Assembly (NCBI RefSeq): GCF_014837105.1
Contig: NZ_JACSPO010000009.1
Location: 23,855-87,854 of the forward strand
DNA: 64,000 nucleotides
Reading direction: 5' to 3'
From: Oceanitalea stevensii
Lineage (GTDB): Bacteria > Actinomycetota > Actinomycetes > Actinomycetales > Actinomycetaceae
Part shown: piece by piece, positions 1-8,551 of the stretch
Position numbering within the stretch: the first letter of the stretch is position 1
Layout: each line of letters begins with the position of its first letter
Notes under the pieces: model-generated
The model's input: only the letters and a program-made list of their open reading frames with translations
Told to the model about the DNA's origin: nothing
Database searches by the model: none
Program-made: the position numbers and the translations under genes

Positions 1-648
1 GACCGTGGTGCGGTGCGCGATGTCGGCGATCTCGTTGAGCTTGTGGGAGATCATGATGCAGCTCATGCCCTGGGCGTTGAGCTGGCGCAGCAGGCCGAGC
101 AGGTGCTCGGAGTCGGTGTCGTTGAGCGCCGCGGTGGGCTCGTCGAGGATGAGCAGGCGCACGTCCTTGGACAGGGCCTTGGCGATCTCGACGAGCTGCT
201 GCTTGCCGACGCCGAGCTGGCCGACCGGGGTGGTCGGGTTCTCGGCGAGGCCGACGCGGTCGAGGAGCTCGGCGGCGCGGGAGTTCGTCTCGTTCCAGTC
301 GATCAGCCCGGCCCTGCCGCGCTCCTCGTTGCCGAGGAAGATGTTCTCGGCGACGGACAGGTGCGGGACGAGGGCCAGCTCCTGGTGGATGATGACGACG
401 CCGTGGGCCTCGGAGTCGTTGATCGAGCCGAACTGCACCTCCGCGCCGTCGTAGTGGATCTCGCCCTCGTAGGTGCCGTGCGGGTAGACACCCGAGAGGA
501 CCTTCATCAGCGTCGACTTGCCGGCGCCGTTCTCCCCGCAGATCGCGTGGATCTCACCCCGCCGGACCTCCAGGGTGACGTCCTGGAGCGCCTTGACGCC
601 GGGGAACGTCTTGGTGATGGAGCGCATCTCCAAGATGTTGTCGGTCAT
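1..648 (-). CDS. mmsA: Sugar ABC transporter ATP-binding protein, MmsA/GguA type (partial)
   Basis: This is the ATPase of a monosaccharide importer, cytoplasmic and membrane-associated, energising uptake of sugar delivered by the ChvE-like protein encoded just upstream. The visible 216 residues are the first nucleotide-binding domain. They show the Walker [10 protein letters not shown] near residue 39, a Q-loop IIHQEL, the signature-like LGVGKQQ and the Walker [12 protein letters not shown]. The family normally has two such domains in about 510 residues, so roughly 300 C-terminal residues lie beyond the left edge. The ATG at 648 fits the usual N-terminus. The order binding protein then ATPase matches chvE-gguA loci, where a permease normally follows. 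The family is clear; the exact sugar (arabinose, xylose or galactose) is not. Confidence 0.9.
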   Translation of the reverse strand, partial: MTDNILEMRSITKTFPGVKALQDVTLEVRRGEIHAICGENGAGKSTLMKVLSGVYPHGTYEGEIHYDGAEVQFGSINDSEAHGVVIIHQELALVPHLSVAENIFLGNEERGRAGLIDWNETNSRAAELLDRVGLAENPTTPVGQLGVGKQQLVEIAKALSKDVRLLILDEPTAALNDTDSEHLLGLLRQLNAQGMSCIMISHKLNEIADIAHRTTV

Positions 649-690
649 GCCGCCTCACTTCTCGTGGTTGTGCGGTGTGGAGGGGGGGTA

Positions 691-717
691 CGGGGCCGGG
701 CGCGTGGCCCGGCCCCG
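691..717 (-). terminator. Intercistronic stem-loop between chvE and mmsA
   Basis: A perfect inverted repeat GGGGCCGGGC (692-701) / GCCCGGCCCC (707-716), extended by one C-G pair, encloses a 5-nt loop. It lies in the 79-bp gap after the binding-protein gene and has no U-tract. Such hairpins often stabilise the upstream message or attenuate the downstream one, so that binding protein exceeds ATPase; that role is inferred. Confidence 0.55.
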
Positions 718-727
718 CACCGTCAGG

Positions 728-1897
728 TCAGGAGCCCTGCTCGACCTGCTCGGCGGTGTAGTAGCCGGTGTCCACGAGGAGCTCGGTGATGTTGTCGGCG
801 TAGACGATGTCCGACTCGAGGAGGTAGGACGGGACGACCTTGACGCCGTTGTCGTACGTGTCGGTGTCGTTCGCCTCGGGCTCGTTGCCCTCGAGGAACG
901 CCTGCGCGGCACGGACGGACTCGGTGGCGAGCTTGCGGGTGTCCTTGAAGATCGTCGCGAACTGCACGCCCTGGTCGATGAGGGTCACCGAGGCGATCTC
1001 GGCGTCCTGGCCGGAGACGACCGGCAGGCCCTCCTCGAGGGTGGGGCCGTAACCCGCGCCCTGGAGTGCGGTGATGATGCCGCGGGAGATGCCGTCGAAG
1101 GGCGAGAGCACCCCGTGGAGCTCCTCGCCACCGGTGTAGGTGGAGGTGAGGAGGTCCTCCATGCGGCGCTGGGCGGCCTCCTGGCTCCAGCGGAGCGTGG
1201 CGACGGTGTCGAAGTCCGTCTGGCCGGAGGGCACGACGAGCGTGCCGGCGTCGATGAAGGGCTTGAGGGTGTCCATCGCGCCGTTGAAGAAGAAGCCCGC
1301 GTTGTTGTCGTCGGGCGAGCCGGCGAAGAGCTCGATGTTGAAGGGGCCCTCGGGGGCGTCGGGGTTCTCCGAGCCGTCCGCGTTGAGGAGGCCCAGGCCC
1401 ACGAGGAGGGAGGTGGCCTGCTGGACGCCGACGTTGTAGTTGTCGAAGGTGACGTAGAAGTCGACGTTCTCGCTGCCGTTGATGAGGCGGTCGTAGGCGA
1501 TGACCGGGATGCCCGCGGCGCCGGCGGCGTCGAGCTGGCTGGTCAGCGCGGTGCCGTCGATCGAGGCGATGATGAGGAGGTCGACCTCCTGCAGGATCAT
1601 CTGGTCGATCTGCTGGGTCTGCGTGGGGATGTCGTCGTTGGCGAACTGCAGGTCGACCGTGTAGCCGGCCTCCTCGAGCTGGCTCTTGACGGCGTCACCG
1701 TCGGCGATCCAGCGCTCGGAGGTCTGAGTGGGCATGGCGACGCCGATGGTCTGGTCGCCGGCGGCGGCGGTGTCGCCGCCGTTGCCCGCGGGCTCGGTGG
1801 TCTCGTCGCCGCTACCGGCCCCGCCGCCACCGCAGGCAGCCAGGGCGAAGGTCATGGTGAGCCCCGCTGCTACTGCTGCGAACTTCCGTGTGCGCAA
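728..1897 (-). CDS. chvE: ChvE-like multiple-monosaccharide-binding lipoprotein
   Basis: This is the extracytoplasmic sugar receptor of an ABC importer, lipid-anchored outside the membrane. The 389-residue protein starts with a basic n-region and a hydrophobic stretch ending in a lipobox (FALAAC near residue 21), then a GGGG linker. The mature part follows the periplasmic-binding-protein-I fold of ChvE: IGVAMPTQTSERW at the start of the sugar domain, then LIIASIDGTAL, a VDFYVTFDNYNVG segment and a VVSGQDAE segment. Length and order fit ChvE-type proteins. It is the first gene of a minus-strand operon with the MmsA-type ATPase, and a LacI-type operator lies about 120 bp upstream. The ligand class (aldose) is known for the family; the specific sugar is unknown. 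Confidence 0.92.
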   Translation of the reverse strand: MRTRKFAAVAAGLTMTFALAACGGGGAGSGDETTEPAGNGGDTAAAGDQTIGVAMPTQTSERWIADGDAVKSQLEEAGYTVDLQFANDDIPTQTQQIDQMILQEVDLLIIASIDGTALTSQLDAAGAAGIPVIAYDRLINGSENVDFYVTFDNYNVGVQQATSLLVGLGLLNADGSENPDAPEGPFNIELFAGSPDDNNAGFFFNGAMDTLKPFIDAGTLVVPSGQTDFDTVATLRWSQEAAQRRMEDLLTSTYTGGEELHGVLSPFDGISRGIITALQGAGYGPTLEEGLPVVSGQDAEIASVTLIDQGVQFATIFKDTRKLATESVRAAQAFLEGNEPEANDTDTYDNGVKVVPSYLLESDIVYADNITELLVDTGYYTAEQVEQGS

Positions 1898-2349
1898 TGT
1901 TCTCTCCTTCGAGAGTGGAGGTTGTTCTGGCCCGCCGGACGGCAGGCCCTGTCTGTGCCCGACTGCGTAGTCGGGCGGTGAGGCCGCTGCGCCCTCAGGT
2001 GCCGCTGTCGCGGCGAATGTTCACGCTAACATTCTGAACCTTCGAGGCGGTGGATGTCACATCCTTGGTCCTAGGCCGGGTTGCGATTCGGTAACACCAC
2101 GAGCGTCGGGCGCCGGGGTCTCACCTCGTCGCGGCCACGGTAGCCGTCACGCGCACTCGATCACAAGCCCCCACGTTCGCACGACGTAGCGCGCGGAACG
2201 GGCGGAGACCGACGCCGGACCTTCCACTCACGTCCGATCATGCGTTGGCAATATCGAACAACCTGGGTACCGTGCGAGCCGTTGGACGGTGTCGTCCGCG
2301 TTCGGGGGCGAACCGTGAAGCAGCTGTGACTGTGGAATGGGGATCGAGG
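1898..2349. other. Divergent intergenic region between chvE and the GH97 gene
   Basis: This 452-bp stretch has no convincing gene. It holds the minus-strand promoter/operator described separately, a CCCGACT-GCGT-AGTCGGG hairpin at 1958-1975 in the chvE leader, and a GGATGT-C-ACATCC palindrome at 2052-2064 near the candidate -35. The right half must contain the GH97 promoter, but I see no clear consensus there. Confidence 0.6.
2015..2034 (-). promoter_or_regulatory. LacI-family-like operator upstream of chvE
   Basis: GAATGTT-N6-AACATTC is a perfect 7-bp inverted repeat; read on the minus strand its centre is AGCGTG, like LacI/GalR-family operators (TGTTAGCG..AACA). It overlaps or directly follows a candidate -10 (CAGAAT), itself 17 bp from a TGACAT -35 at about 2053-2058. 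Sugar-inducible repression of chvE-mmsA is inferred. Confidence 0.55.
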
Positions 2350-5300
2350 ATGATCGAGTCAAGAGCACGGCACGGGCGCGCCTGGAGGGCCGCCACCGCC
2401 GTGATCGCCGCGGCGACCGTGTCGCTCGGCGCCGTGGCGCCGGCCGCGTCCGCCGCCGGCGAGGCACCGGAGCCGCTCGCCACCGAGGAGTGGAGCGTCG
2501 AGTCGCCGGGTGGCGACGTGACGTTGACGCTCGGCCTGGACGACGCCGGGGCGCTGAGCTACCACGCCGAGCACCACGGGGAGGAGGTGCTGGCCCCCGC
2601 GCCGCTCGGCGTCACGCTGACCGGAGCGGACCTCACGAGCGGGCTCGAGCTCGTCGGCCGTGAGGACCGCGTCGTGGACGAGACCTACGAGCTCCTCACC
2701 GGCAAGGCCTCCACGTCCCGCGACCACGCGACCGAGTCGACCTTCACCTTCGCGGGGGAGGGCGGCACGGAGCTCGCGCTCGTCGTGCGGGCCTACGACG
2801 ACGCCGCCGCCTTCCGCTACGTCCTGCCCGGCGAGGGTGAGGCCGAGCTGACCGGCGAGGCCACCGAGCTGCGCGTGCCCGAGGGCGCGACCGGGTGGCT
2901 GCAGCCGTACCGCAACAACTACGAGGGCTTCTACGAGGAGCTCGCGGTCTCCGACGTCCCGGCCGGCCGCGAGTACGGCTTCCCGATGATGGTCGAGCAG
3001 GCCTCGGGCGGCTGGATGATGCTCTCCGAGGCCGCCGTCGACGACACCTTCGCCGTCAGCCGCGTCACCTCCGCCGGTGAGGGCCGCTTCGCCCTCACCC
3101 TGCCGGAGGACTCGGTGAGCTCGACCCTGCCCTGGCAGACCCCGTGGCGCCTGGCGATGTTCGGTGACGACGCCGCCGATGTCGTCGAGTCGACGCGCAT
3201 CTTCGACCTCAACCCGCCGTCGCGGGTCGAGGACACGAGCTGGATCGAGCCCGGCCGCGTCGCGTGGTCGTGGTGGTCCAACGCGGGCAGCCCGCGGGAC
3301 GAGGCGCGCCAGCGCGAGTTCGTCGACTTCGCCGGCGAGACGGGCTGGGAGTACGTGCTCGTCGACGAGGGCTGGAGCGCCGAGTGGGTGCCGCGCCTCG
3401 TCGAGTACGCCGCCGAGCGCGACGTCGAGATCCTCCTGTGGAGCCACTGGACCGGTCTGGACACCGCCGCCGAGCGCGACGAGAAGCTCGCCCTGTGGAA
3501 GTCCTGGGGCGTGGCCGGCATCAAGGTCGACTTCATGGACGCCGACACGCAGGAGCGGATGAGCTTCTACGAGACGGTCCTCGAGGAGACCGCCGAGCAC
3601 GAGCTGCTCCTCAACTACCACGGCTCGACCTCCCAGCAGGGCTGGTCGCGCACGTGGCCGCACCTCATGACGATGGAGGGCGTGTGGGGCGCGGAGCAGT
3701 ACTGGGGCTCCTTCCCGGCCAGCCACAACGTCGACCTCGTCTTCACCCGCAACGTCACCGGCTCCATGGACTACACGCCCGTCGTGTTCTCCACGCGCAA
3801 CCGGCAGACGACGCTCGCGCACGAGCTCGCCACCGGCATCGTCTTCGAGTCGGCCCTGCAGCACCTCGCCGACTCCCCGGAGAGCTACCGCGCGAACGCC
3901 GCGGCGCTGCCGCTCCTCTCCGCGCTGCCGACGACGTGGGATCGGACGGAGCTCGTCGCCGGCCGTCCCAGCGAGTACGCCGCCCTCGCCCGCCGGTCCG
4001 GTGAGGACTGGTACCTCGGCGTCATCAGCGGCACCGCCGCGATGCGCGGCGAGGTGGCCCTCGACATGCTCGGGGAGGGCGACTACGTCGCCGACGTCTA
4101 CCGCGACGGCCTCGACGACGACGGCGAGCCGGCCCTCGCCGCGACGAGCGGTCTCGTCGACGCGACCACCGTCCTGCCGCTCGGCCTCGCCGACAACGGC
4201 GGCCTCGCGGTCCGCCTGCGTCCGGCGACGGCGGAGGAGTCGGCCGAGCTGCCCGCCCTCGCCCTGCCGCCGCAGGTCGTCGTCACCGCCCCGGCGGCCG
4301 ACGACGTCGTCACCGGCGGCGCCGACGTCACCCTGACGGCGGAGGCGGACGACGTCGACGGCGAGGTTGTGCGGGTGGACTTCCTCGTCGACGGCGAGAC
4401 GGTCGCCTCCGTGGACGACGCCCCGTACACGGCCACGTGGACCGACCCGGGCGTGGGACTGCACTCGGTGGTCGCCGCGGCGACCGACGACGAGGGCCAC
4501 GTCGGGTACTCCGGTCCCGTCTCCTTCTGGGTCGAGCCCGGCAGCGACTCCCTGTGCCTCCTCGAGGATGCCTCGGACGACTTCACCGGCGACGCCCTCG
4601 ACCGGGACCGCTGGCGCGTCGAGGGCGAGGTCGCCGCGGACCTGCGCGTCGAGGACGGCGCGCTGCGCATCGACACCCGCTCCGGTGACCTCTACGCCGG
4701 TGGCGCGGCGAGCAACATCGTCCTCCAGGACATGCCCGAGGGCGGCTGGCAGGCGACGGCGCGCATCACGGCCGACCTCAACGCGGGCTTCCAGCAGGCC
4801 GGTCTGGTCATCTACGAGGGCCGCGGCAACTACGTCTCGGTGAACCTCAACGCCCGCAGCGGTACCGAGCGGCGCTTTCAGTTCGTCCGCGAGGAGAACG
4901 GCTCGCCACGCTACACCGCGGACGACTGGTTCACCGTGCCGTCGGACTTCCCCGACACCTACTCGGTGCGGCTGACGAGCGACGGCGAGACCGTGACGGC
5001 GTCCTACTCCGCCGACGGCGAGACCTTCCGGCCCTTCGGACGGCCGGCGGACATCGCCTACCTCGACGGCGCGGGGCTCGGCCTCATCGCCGTGAGCGGC
5101 GGCGGGGCGCAGCACACGACGGAGGCGGCCTTCGAGAGCTTCGAGCTCGCCGCGGACTGCCCGCCCGACGTCACCGCGCCGACCGTCTCGGCCGAGCTTG
5201 GCGGTGAGCGGGACGGCGAGGAGTACGTCGGCCCGGTGACGGTCACCGTGACGGCCGAGGACGAGGGGTCCGGCGTCGACGTCGTCGAGGTCGCCGTCGA

Positions 5301-6435
5301 CGGCGGGGAGTGGGCCGCGTACGACGCTCCCGTCGTCGTGGACGAGCCCGGCGCGCACACGGTGAGCTACCGGGCCACCGACGTCGCCGGCAACGTGTCC
5401 GAGGCGGGGAGCGTGAGCTTCACGATCGCGGCGCCGCCGGTGGAGGTGACGCCCGCGGCGGTGACCTTCACCGACGAGGACGGCACCGAGGACGACGCCT
5501 ACACGGTCCCGGCGGTCGAGGGCGTCGAGTACGTCGTCGACGGTGAGGTCGTGCCCGCCGGGAGCCACACGGGCTCGGGGACGGTCACGGTGACGGCGCG
5601 TGCGCTGGACGGCTTCGTGCTCGCCGAGGGCGCACAGGCGCGGTGGAGCCACACGTTCTCCGCCGAGGGCGGGCAGCCCGGGCCAGGCCCCGACCCGCAG
5701 CCGGACCGCCGGGGCGCGGAGTTCCACCTGTCCACCACCTGGCGCGGGGCCACGGACGTCCGCTTCCAGTACGGCCGCTTCGCCGACGAGGTGTACATCG
5801 GTGACTGGGACGGCAACGGGACCGACACGATCGCGGTGCGGCGCGCCAACGAGTTCCACGTGTCCAACGCCCAGCGCGGCGGGGAGGCCGACGTCGTGCT
5901 CCGCTACGGCCGGCCCGACGACGTCATCCTTGTCGGTGACTGGGACGGGAACGGCACCGACACCTTCACGGTCCGCCGCGGGGCGGAGTACCACGTGAAG
6001 AACTCGCTGCTCGGCGGGCAGGCGGACGCCGTGTTCACCTACGGCCGCGAGAACGACGCCGTGCTCGTCGGTGACTGGGACGGCAGCGGGACGGACACCT
6101 TCGCGGTGCGCCGGGCCGCGACGTACCACGTGAAGAACTCCCTGCGTGGCGGGGACGCCGACACGGTGTTCACCTACGGCCGGGCCGCCGACGTCACCCT
6201 CGCCGGTGACTGGGACGGCAACGGCACCGACACCCTGACGATCCAGCGTGGCCGGGTCTTCCACGTCAACAACTCCCTGCGTGGCGGGGACGCGGACCGC
6301 GTGCTGACCTTCGGTCGCGAGGGCGACGAGGTGCACGTGGGTGACTGGGACGGCAACGGGACCGACACCCTCGGCATCCGCCGGCTCGCCACGCCGGCCA
6401 CCAAGGAGGTGACGGCCGCGGCCAAGTGGGGCTGA
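2350..6435 (+). CDS. Secreted modular glycoside hydrolase family 97 protein with Ig-like, DUF1349-like and FG-GAP-type repeats
   Basis: This is a 1361-residue secreted glycosidase. The ATG at 2350 gives a normal signal peptide (RxxR start, hydrophobic core, ASAAGEA cleavage region near 37) and has a GGGG ribosome site; a GTG at 2332 is a less likely start. Residues about 45-630 match GH97: an N-terminal beta domain, then the barrel beginning VAWSWWSN (about 304), with GIKVDFMDAD (about 394) and MEGVWGAEQYW. GH97 enzymes cleave alpha-glucosides or alpha-galactosides; KVDFMD looks like the retaining, alpha-galactosidase-type branch, though the subclass is inference. Then follow an Ig-like domain (about 638-725), a DUF1349/concanavalin-like domain (736-936), two more Ig-like domains and five 45-residue repeats with GDWDGNGTDT (1120-1350), probably a calcium-binding blade or wall-anchoring module. 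A strong terminator follows. Confidence 0.88.
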   Translation: MIESRARHGRAWRAATAVIAAATVSLGAVAPAASAAGEAPEPLATEEWSVESPGGDVTLTLGLDDAGALSYHAEHHGEEVLAPAPLGVTLTGADLTSGLELVGREDRVVDETYELLTGKASTSRDHATESTFTFAGEGGTELALVVRAYDDAAAFRYVLPGEGEAELTGEATELRVPEGATGWLQPYRNNYEGFYEELAVSDVPAGREYGFPMMVEQASGGWMMLSEAAVDDTFAVSRVTSAGEGRFALTLPEDSVSSTLPWQTPWRLAMFGDDAADVVESTRIFDLNPPSRVEDTSWIEPGRVAWSWWSNAGSPRDEARQREFVDFAGETGWEYVLVDEGWSAEWVPRLVEYAAERDVEILLWSHWTGLDTAAERDEKLALWKSWGVAGIKVDFMDADTQERMSFYETVLEETAEHELLLNYHGSTSQQGWSRTWPHLMTMEGVWGAEQYWGSFPASHNVDLVFTRNVTGSMDYTPVVFSTRNRQTTLAHELATGIVFESALQHLADSPESYRANAAALPLLSALPTTWDRTELVAGRPSEYAALARRSGEDWYLGVISGTAAMRGEVALDMLGEGDYVADVYRDGLDDDGEPALAATSGLVDATTVLPLGLADNGGLAVRLRPATAEESAELPALALPPQVVVTAPAADDVVTGGADVTLTAEADDVDGEVVRVDFLVDGETVASVDDAPYTATWTDPGVGLHSVVAAATDDEGHVGYSGPVSFWVEPGSDSLCLLEDASDDFTGDALDRDRWRVEGEVAADLRVEDGALRIDTRSGDLYAGGAASNIVLQDMPEGGWQATARITADLNAGFQQAGLVIYEGRGNYVSVNLNARSGTERRFQFVREENGSPRYTADDWFTVPSDFPDTYSVRLTSDGETVTASYSADGETFRPFGRPADIAYLDGAGLGLIAVSGGGAQHTTEAAFESFELAADCPPDVTAPTVSAELGGERDGEEYVGPVTVTVTAEDEGSGVDVVEVAVDGGEWAAYDAPVVVDEPGAHTVSYRATDVAGNVSEAGSVSFTIAAPPVEVTPAAVTFTDEDGTEDDAYTVPAVEGVEYVVDGEVVPAGSHTGSGTVTVTARALDGFVLAEGAQARWSHTFSAEGGQPGPGPDPQPDRRGAEFHLSTTWRGATDVRFQYGRFADEVYIGDWDGNGTDTIAVRRANEFHVSNAQRGGEADVVLRYGRPDDVILVGDWDGNGTDTFTVRRGAEYHVKNSLLGGQADAVFTYGRENDAVLVGDWDGSGTDTFAVRRAATYHVKNSLRGGDADTVFTYGRAADVTLAGDWDGNGTDTLTIQRGRVFHVNNSLRGGDADRVLTFGREGDEVHVGDWDGNGTDTLGIRRLATPATKEVTAAAKWG
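5800..6370 (+). repeat. Five 135-bp coding repeats (FG-GAP-type GDWDGNGTDT units)
   Basis: The GGTGACTGGGACGG core recurs at about 5801, 5936, 6071, 6206 and 6341, an exact 135-bp (45-codon) period. Each unit encodes an aromatic or charged strand followed by GDWDGxGTDT, a DxDGxG calcium-loop motif. The repeats form the C-terminal module of the GH97 protein. Confidence 0.85.
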
Positions 6436-6442
6436 CGCCGCG

Positions 6443-6486
6443 AGCGCCGGCAGCCCGGCTCCTCACGGGGCCAGGCTGCCGGCGCT
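6443..6486 (+). terminator. Terminator hairpin after the GH97 gene
   Basis: A perfect 13-bp inverted repeat (AGCGCCGGCAGCC at 6443-6455, its complement at 6474-6486) starts 8 bp after the GH97 stop. The 18-nt loop can pair further. It lacks a U-tract, as is common in GC-rich actinobacteria. Confidence 0.65.
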
Positions 6487-6536
6487 CCGCGCGCCCGGCC
6501 CCTGTCGGCGGGGACGGGGGTGCGGGAGACTGGGCC

Positions 6537-7811
6537 GTGGCCTCGATCATGCTGACGGCGATGCCCTTCGCCGGGCACGCCCGTCCGGTCCGTGCCGTCG
6601 CGGGCGAGCTCGTGCGGCGCGGCCACGACGTGCGCGTGTACACCGGCCGCTCCTACACGGGGCTCTTCGAGGAGGTCGGGGCCCGCGGGGTGCCGTGGCA
6701 GGAGGCTCCCGACCTCGACGAGCGGGACCTCGCCGCCACCTTCCCCCGGCTGCGGGGGCGCAAGGGCTTCCGGCAGGTGCTCGTCAACCTCGAGGACCTC
6801 TTCCTCGGCACGGCGCCGGCGCAGGCGCGCGACCTCGAGCGGGCCCACGCCGCCGAGCCCTGGGACCTGCTCGCCGGGGACCCGATGGCCCTGGGCACCC
6901 GCTTCGCCGCCGAGCGCACCGGCTCGCGCTGGGCCACGGTCTCCCCGATCGCCGTCTGGCTCCCGGGCCCCGGCATCCCGCCCACCGGGCTCGGCCTCAC
7001 GCCGGCCACCGGGCCGCTCGGACGTGTGCGCGACCTCGCGCTGGGCTCGGTCGCCGGCGCGGGCACCCGGGTGCTGACCCGGCGCTACCAGGCGGTCCGC
7101 CGGCGAGTGGGGCTGGCCGGCGACGGCGAGACCTTCGCGACGATGTGGTACTCCCCGCAGCTGGTCGTCGGCGCCGGCTCACCGGGCCTCGACTACCCCC
7201 GCAGCGACCTGCCCGGGCACATCCGCCTCGTCGGGGACCTCATGGACGACGGCGCGCCGCCCCCGCCCGGGCCGCTGCCGGAGTGGTGGGAGGACGTCAC
7301 CCGCGCCACCGTGCCGGTCGTCCACGTCACCCAGGGCACCGCGAACGTCGACCCCCGCGACCTCATCCTGCCGGCGGTCGAGGCGCTGGCCGGCCGGGAC
7401 GTCCTCGTCGTCGTCGGGCTCGGCCACCGCACGCCGCCGCTGCCCGGGCGCCTGCCGGCGAACGTGCGCGTCGCGCCGATGGTCCCCTACCCGCACCTGC
7501 TGCCGCTCACCGACGTCATGGTGACGAACGGTGGGTTCGGCGGGGTGCTGCAGGCGCTGCGGCACGGGGTCCCGCTCGTCGTCGCCTGTGGTGACCTCGA
7601 CAAGCCGGAGATCGCCGCCCGGATCGGCTGGCACGGCGCGGGGGTCAACCTGCGGACGGGGCGTCCGCGTCCCGCCGCGGTCGCCGCGGCCTGCGACGCG
7701 GTGAGCGCCGACCCGCGGTACCGGGCGACGGCGGGCCGCCTCGGGGCTGAGCTGCGCGCGCTCGGCGGCACCCGCGCCGCCGCCGACCTCCTCGAGGGGC
7801 ACTTGCGGTAG
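6537..7811 (+). CDS. MGT-family glycosyltransferase (UGT-like, GT1)
   Basis: A 424-residue GT-B glycosyltransferase, expected to move a sugar from a nucleotide donor to a lipid or small-molecule acceptor in the cytoplasm. The N-terminus MLTAMPFAGHARPVRAVAGEL is the usual acceptor-domain start (GH near residue 11). The C-terminal nucleotide-sugar site appears as VVHVTQGT, then VAPMVPYPHLLPLTDVMVTNGGFGGVLQALRHGVPLV, the bacterial version of the UDPGT signature. The GTG at 6537 has GGGAG 8 bp upstream and avoids overlap with the GH97 terminator. It probably has its own transcript. Acceptor and donor cannot be told from sequence; rhamnosyl or macrolide-type transfer are possibilities. Confidence 0.85.
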   Translation: MASIMLTAMPFAGHARPVRAVAGELVRRGHDVRVYTGRSYTGLFEEVGARGVPWQEAPDLDERDLAATFPRLRGRKGFRQVLVNLEDLFLGTAPAQARDLERAHAAEPWDLLAGDPMALGTRFAAERTGSRWATVSPIAVWLPGPGIPPTGLGLTPATGPLGRVRDLALGSVAGAGTRVLTRRYQAVRRRVGLAGDGETFATMWYSPQLVVGAGSPGLDYPRSDLPGHIRLVGDLMDDGAPPPPGPLPEWWEDVTRATVPVVHVTQGTANVDPRDLILPAVEALAGRDVLVVVGLGHRTPPLPGRLPANVRVAPMVPYPHLLPLTDVMVTNGGFGGVLQALRHGVPLVVACGDLDKPEIAARIGWHGAGVNLRTGRPRPAAVAAACDAVSADPRYRATAGRLGAELRALGGTRAAADLLEGHLR

Positions 7812-7842
7812 CGCGCGACGTCCGTGCGCCCCCCCTGGTGCC

Positions 7843-7892
7843 ACCGTGCGGCCGGTCTGGCGGGCGCACGGTGAGCCCGACGGGCGCACGGT
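7843..7892. terminator. Inverted/direct repeat between convergent genes
   Basis: ACCGTGCG (7843-7850) is complementary to CGCACGGT, which occurs twice (7865-7872 and 7885-7892) inside a 20-bp direct repeat, CGGGCGCACGGT. It sits between the stops of the glycosyltransferase (plus) and the pentapeptide protein (minus), so a bidirectional terminator is likely. Confidence 0.45.
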
Positions 7893-7906
7893 CGTGCCGA
7901 CGCGGC

Positions 7907-8551
7907 TCAGCCGCCGAGAGTGATGCCGAGCTCGCGGGCCAGCGCGGGCAGCAGGGCGATCGCGTCCTCCTCGGCGACGCGCGCGCCGCGCAGCCCGCCG
8001 ACCCCGCCGACGCCGTCGAGCCGGCAGCCGCGCAGCTGGACGTCGCGGCAGCGCAGGCCGGACAGCTGCGCGCCGGTGAGGGTGCAGTCCTCGAGGAGCA
8101 CACCGTCCATGACGGTGTCGGTGAAGGTGGCCTCGGACAGGTCGCAGCCGCGCAGGACGACCCCGCGCAGCTCGGCGCCGTGCCAGCTCGTCAGCGTGCC
8201 CTGCACCCCCTCGAGCAGCACCGAGCGCAGCCGGACCCCCGCGAGGAGGGCCCCGGTCATCCGGACCTCACGCAGCGAGCAGCGCAGCAGCGAGCCGTCG
8301 CGCCACACGAGGTTGGCGAGGTCCGCGCCGTCCAGCAGGCAGTCCGCGAGCGTCACCCGCTCCCACTGGCCACCGCCCGCCCGCGCGCGGGACAGGTCGC
8401 TGTTCTCCACCTGCGCCTCGGAGAGCCCGGGCAGGACGGCGCCGGTGAGGTCGACACCGGCCGTGGTCGCGTCGTCGAGCGTGGTGACGTCGCCCGGCTC
8501 GAGGTGCGGAGGGACGTCGGGCTCGGGCACGGCGTGCCGGGGGCGCCTCAC
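7907..8551 (-). CDS. Pentapeptide repeat protein
   Basis: A 214-residue protein made mostly of A(D/N)LxX pentapeptide units from about residue 30 to 185: GVDLTGAVLPGL, NSDLSRA, GADLANLVW, MTGALLAGVRL, GAELRGVVLRGCDLSEATF and so on. These fold as a right-handed quadrilateral beta-helix. Some members mimic DNA and protect gyrase (Qnr/MfpA), but most have no assigned role, and no feature here proves gyrase binding. The GTG at 8551 overlaps the ybaK stop (GTGA), so it is the last gene of the helicase-ybaK-pentapeptide operon and is translationally coupled. No signal peptide is seen. Confidence 0.85.
   Translation of the reverse strand: MRRPRHAVPEPDVPPHLEPGDVTTLDDATTAGVDLTGAVLPGLSEAQVENSDLSRARAGGGQWERVTLADCLLDGADLANLVWRDGSLLRCSLREVRMTGALLAGVRLRSVLLEGVQGTLTSWHGAELRGVVLRGCDLSEATFTDTVMDGVLLEDCTLTGAQLSGLRCRDVQLRGCRLDGVGGVGGLRGARVAEEDAIALLPALARELGITLGG

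Noticed and set aside
2359..6336. A 1325-codon open frame antisense to the GH97 gene
   Set aside because: It is a by-product of GC-rich codon use: its translation is Arg/Val/Gly/Asp low-complexity with no domain, while the opposite strand encodes a clear signal peptide, catalytic domain and repeats.
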